DNA of 64,000 nucleotides from Membranipora membranacea. Its lineage: Eukaryota > Bryozoa > Gymnolaemata > Cheilostomatida > Membraniporidae. A program made the position numbers and the translations under genes. The stretch lies in the NCBI GenBank assembly GCA_914767715.1, contig OU612067.1, forward strand, positions 4,216,001 to 4,280,000. Reading direction: 5' to 3'. This document shows, one piece after another, positions 62,301-64,000 of the stretch (the stretch's first letter is position 1; the number at the start of each line of letters is the position of its first letter). The notes below the pieces were generated by a model. The model was not told where the DNA came from. It made no database searches and was given only the letters and a program-made list of their open reading frames with translations.

Positions 62301-62940
62301 TCATCGAAAGACTTATGGAACTATCGACTGAGAGTTGGTTGCATACAGGCTAGGTTGTTGTAATTGGAAGGTCATTCAGCAAGTTACTTTAATCTATGTA
62401 AGGAGGTTATCTTCATTTGTTTACAGAAATGTGAGAGAAGGTTTTTGATGTGTCATTAAATAGGAGCGGCATCCAGTATATTATATCAATTGTATAAAAA
62501 GTTGTTTAGGCAGCAACAGGTAACAAAGCAACAATTGTTCTTCTAAGTACACCAACTTTACCATGTATCGAAAGTGTTTTGGTATAATACGAAATAGGGC
62601 TGACTAGAACAATAGTTCCATGTCCGAAAGTGTCACCGTAAACTAAACAGGACAGCTGCTATCTGTTACAATGTTTTACAATTCATGCAGTTGATACATG
62701 CGAAGTCATTGAAGCTGAGACATATTGTCAAAGAACAAGTAAAGGTTCTAAACCAGTGGTGTGTTAATTTTAGAATTGATTGAGTTCAGTCAGTTTTGAA
62801 TAAAAATATATATATCACTGAGAATCAGGTATAAGGTAAACAATAATCTGGTAGATCAGCAAACCAGCTGCATAATCTAACCCTAGGTTCAGACCCAAGG
62901 GATAATGCGCAGAAATCTGCTATGAAAACTTCTATTGAGC
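59358..62940. other. Intergenic stretch without a supported gene
   Basis: AT-rich sequence. It holds an 11-G run at 59468-59478 and a 12-C run at 59521-59532 about 40 bases apart. The open frame at 60040-60498 (152 codons) has no recognisable domain, no repeat pattern and a composition that looks random. I see nothing else. Confidence 0.5.
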
Positions 62941-63890
62941 TTAATAACCCCACATCTTAGGTGGCGGTTGTGGTTTGACCTTACATCCACCACGACCATC
63001 TTCCACATATCCTTCCATACACACACACTGATATAGGTCATAGTCGCACTCTCCATAAGCTATCATGTTGCAAGCCCTCATTGCAAGCTTGCCACAGAAT
63101 GATGTGATAATGGCTGTAATGATATTCAACAAAACAACTACATATTGGATGCTAAATTTGGATTCATCATTTCTAGTTGCAGCGGTTGTTGACACACTAT
63201 GTGATGAATGGAAAGGCAATCATGTATTCACGCTGTTGTATTTGGAGATTGACCATAAAACTATGATTTGGTATGTGCAATTTGAAACTGCTCATAAATT
63301 AAATTTGATATCTGCAACTCTTCTTTGTAGTTGAGCTCTCATTTCATTATATACAATAAGCGATGATACAAAATCCCATAACCCATTTTTCACTGGGAAT
63401 AATTATGCCGAATACTCACTCACGTTCATTTATAGTCTCGATACCCTGTGATACCTTGTGAGAAACCTTGATGTTGTTCAGTTTATTTGCTTCCACTATC
63501 ATCGATATGGGCCTACGGACAGTATACCAAAGTGGCACAGGAGCATTTAAGGTCGGATGCCCTTCCTAACACCACCATGATCAGCCAACAGAACACAGGA
63601 CCCCTCGATTAAAAGACACATGCCCTATCCATTGCACCACGGCCGCAGAATAATGATACCGAATAAATCCAATTTATTCGCTTTCATCAAGTTTCATAAA
63701 TACTAACCTGGTTCGCATCGCTCTGGGTTACCAACATTATCCAGTGTGAATCCTGCTGGGCAGACACACTTGCCCTCTAGTTTCTCAAAGTTTGTTACAC
63801 ACTTGCATGTTTCATCGCTTGAACACTTAGCTAAGTCGAGAAGCATGCAAGCTTTTGAAGCTCTTGCTCCGCAGAAATCACCAATACATG
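62941..63890 (-). CDS. Cysteine-rich repeat protein, 3' end (partial)
   Basis: The last two exons, 63708-63890 and 62941-63113, of a gene that continues past the right edge. Each encodes a related Cys module with the pattern FCGxxAxxAC-x7/8-C-x6-CxC. Exon one reads DFCGARASKAC, then CKC and an EGF-like tail (KCVCPAGFTLDNVGNPERC). Exon two reads SFCGKLAMRAC, then CVCMEGYVEDGRGGC, and ends PPPKMWGY-stop. The spacing recalls EB/EGF-like extracellular modules. A secreted or membrane-bound role is likely, but no signal peptide is in view. Exon 63708-63890 has phase-1 introns on both sides, so it can be duplicated without shifting the frame. Confidence 0.8.
63540..63648 (-). mobile_element. tRNA-derived SINE
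   Basis: On the minus strand, GGCCGTGGTGCAATGGATAG is a good tRNA head with an A box (63622-63639). A decayed B-box region follows, then GGAAGGGCATCCGACCTTAA (63546-63565). That GGAAGGGCATCC block is a conserved core shared by several animal SINE superfamilies. It lies in the intron between the two exons of the cysteine-rich gene. Confidence 0.75.
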
Positions 63891-64000
63891 CTGAACAAAG
63901 AAGATTTCGGTATATAGAAACCATCTCTAACAATGTTTGTCCATGGCTCAATGAGCACTTTATAAAGCCATTTATGTTTAACTTCAAAACATGTAAACAA

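Noticed and set aside
1-64000. CRISPR arrays, operons, ribosome binding sites, plasmid or phage features
   Set aside because: The window is eukaryotic with spliced genes; no regularly spaced repeat arrays were seen.

Overview
This is a 64 kb piece of an animal nuclear genome. The genes are split by many GT-AG introns. They include clear metazoan orthologues (CEP72, CCT3/TCP-1 gamma, a BH4/BH1/BH2 Bcl-2 protein, host cell factor HCFC1). There are spliceosomal U1 sequence, tRNA-Gly, a CR1/L2-like LINE, tRNA-type and snRNA-headed SINEs and several palindromic DNA elements. The sequence is AT-rich with intron-dense, fairly compact genes, which suggests an invertebrate. I cannot fix the phylum from the sequence. 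Exon models below were built by hand from ORF continuity, splice consensus and phase. In the four intact genes every junction keeps phase and the summed coding lengths are multiples of three.

Layout, left to right. (1) 1-19.95 kb, minus strand: a 17-exon gene for a ~2,167-residue, mostly disordered Ser/Lys/Thr-Pro-rich protein with several SUMO-interaction-like motifs, which I cannot name. Its introns hold a tRNA-Gly(UCC) gene, a 795-bp fold-back element, a U1 snRNA-like gene and one of two copies of a ~509-bp TA-flanked MITE; the other copy lies past its 3' end. (2) 21.0-28.3 kb, plus strand: CEP72, divergent from gene 1 across ~1.1 kb. (3) 28.9-34.7 kb, minus strand: CCT3, tail-to-tail with CEP72. 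(4) 35.0-35.85 kb, plus strand: a two-exon Bcl-2 family gene, head-to-head with CCT3 across a 295-bp interval holding a heat-shock element, a TATA-like box, two inverted CCAAT boxes and a perfect CRE. (5) 38.07-55.56 kb, minus strand: HCFC1 in 20 exons (1,145 residues), with kelch repeats at the N-terminus and fibronectin III domains and a nuclear localisation tail at the C-terminus. (6) 56.0-59.3 kb: a broken LINE whose 5' part is split by a 238-bp SINE with a U2 snRNA-derived head and a 15-bp target-site duplication. (7) 62.94-64 kb, minus strand: the last two exons of a secreted-looking cysteine-rich repeat gene running off the right edge, with a tRNA-type SINE in its intron.

The genes do not form one pathway. 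Two head-to-head pairs (Ser/Lys-rich gene with CEP72; CCT3 with Bcl-2-like) probably share promoters. The CCT3/Bcl-2 pair is the most suggestive functionally, since a protein-folding gene and a survival gene may respond to the same stress element. The most unusual sequence objects are the U2-headed SINE nested in the LINE, the U1-like gene with a changed loop I, and a set of small palindromic elements with clean target-site duplications.
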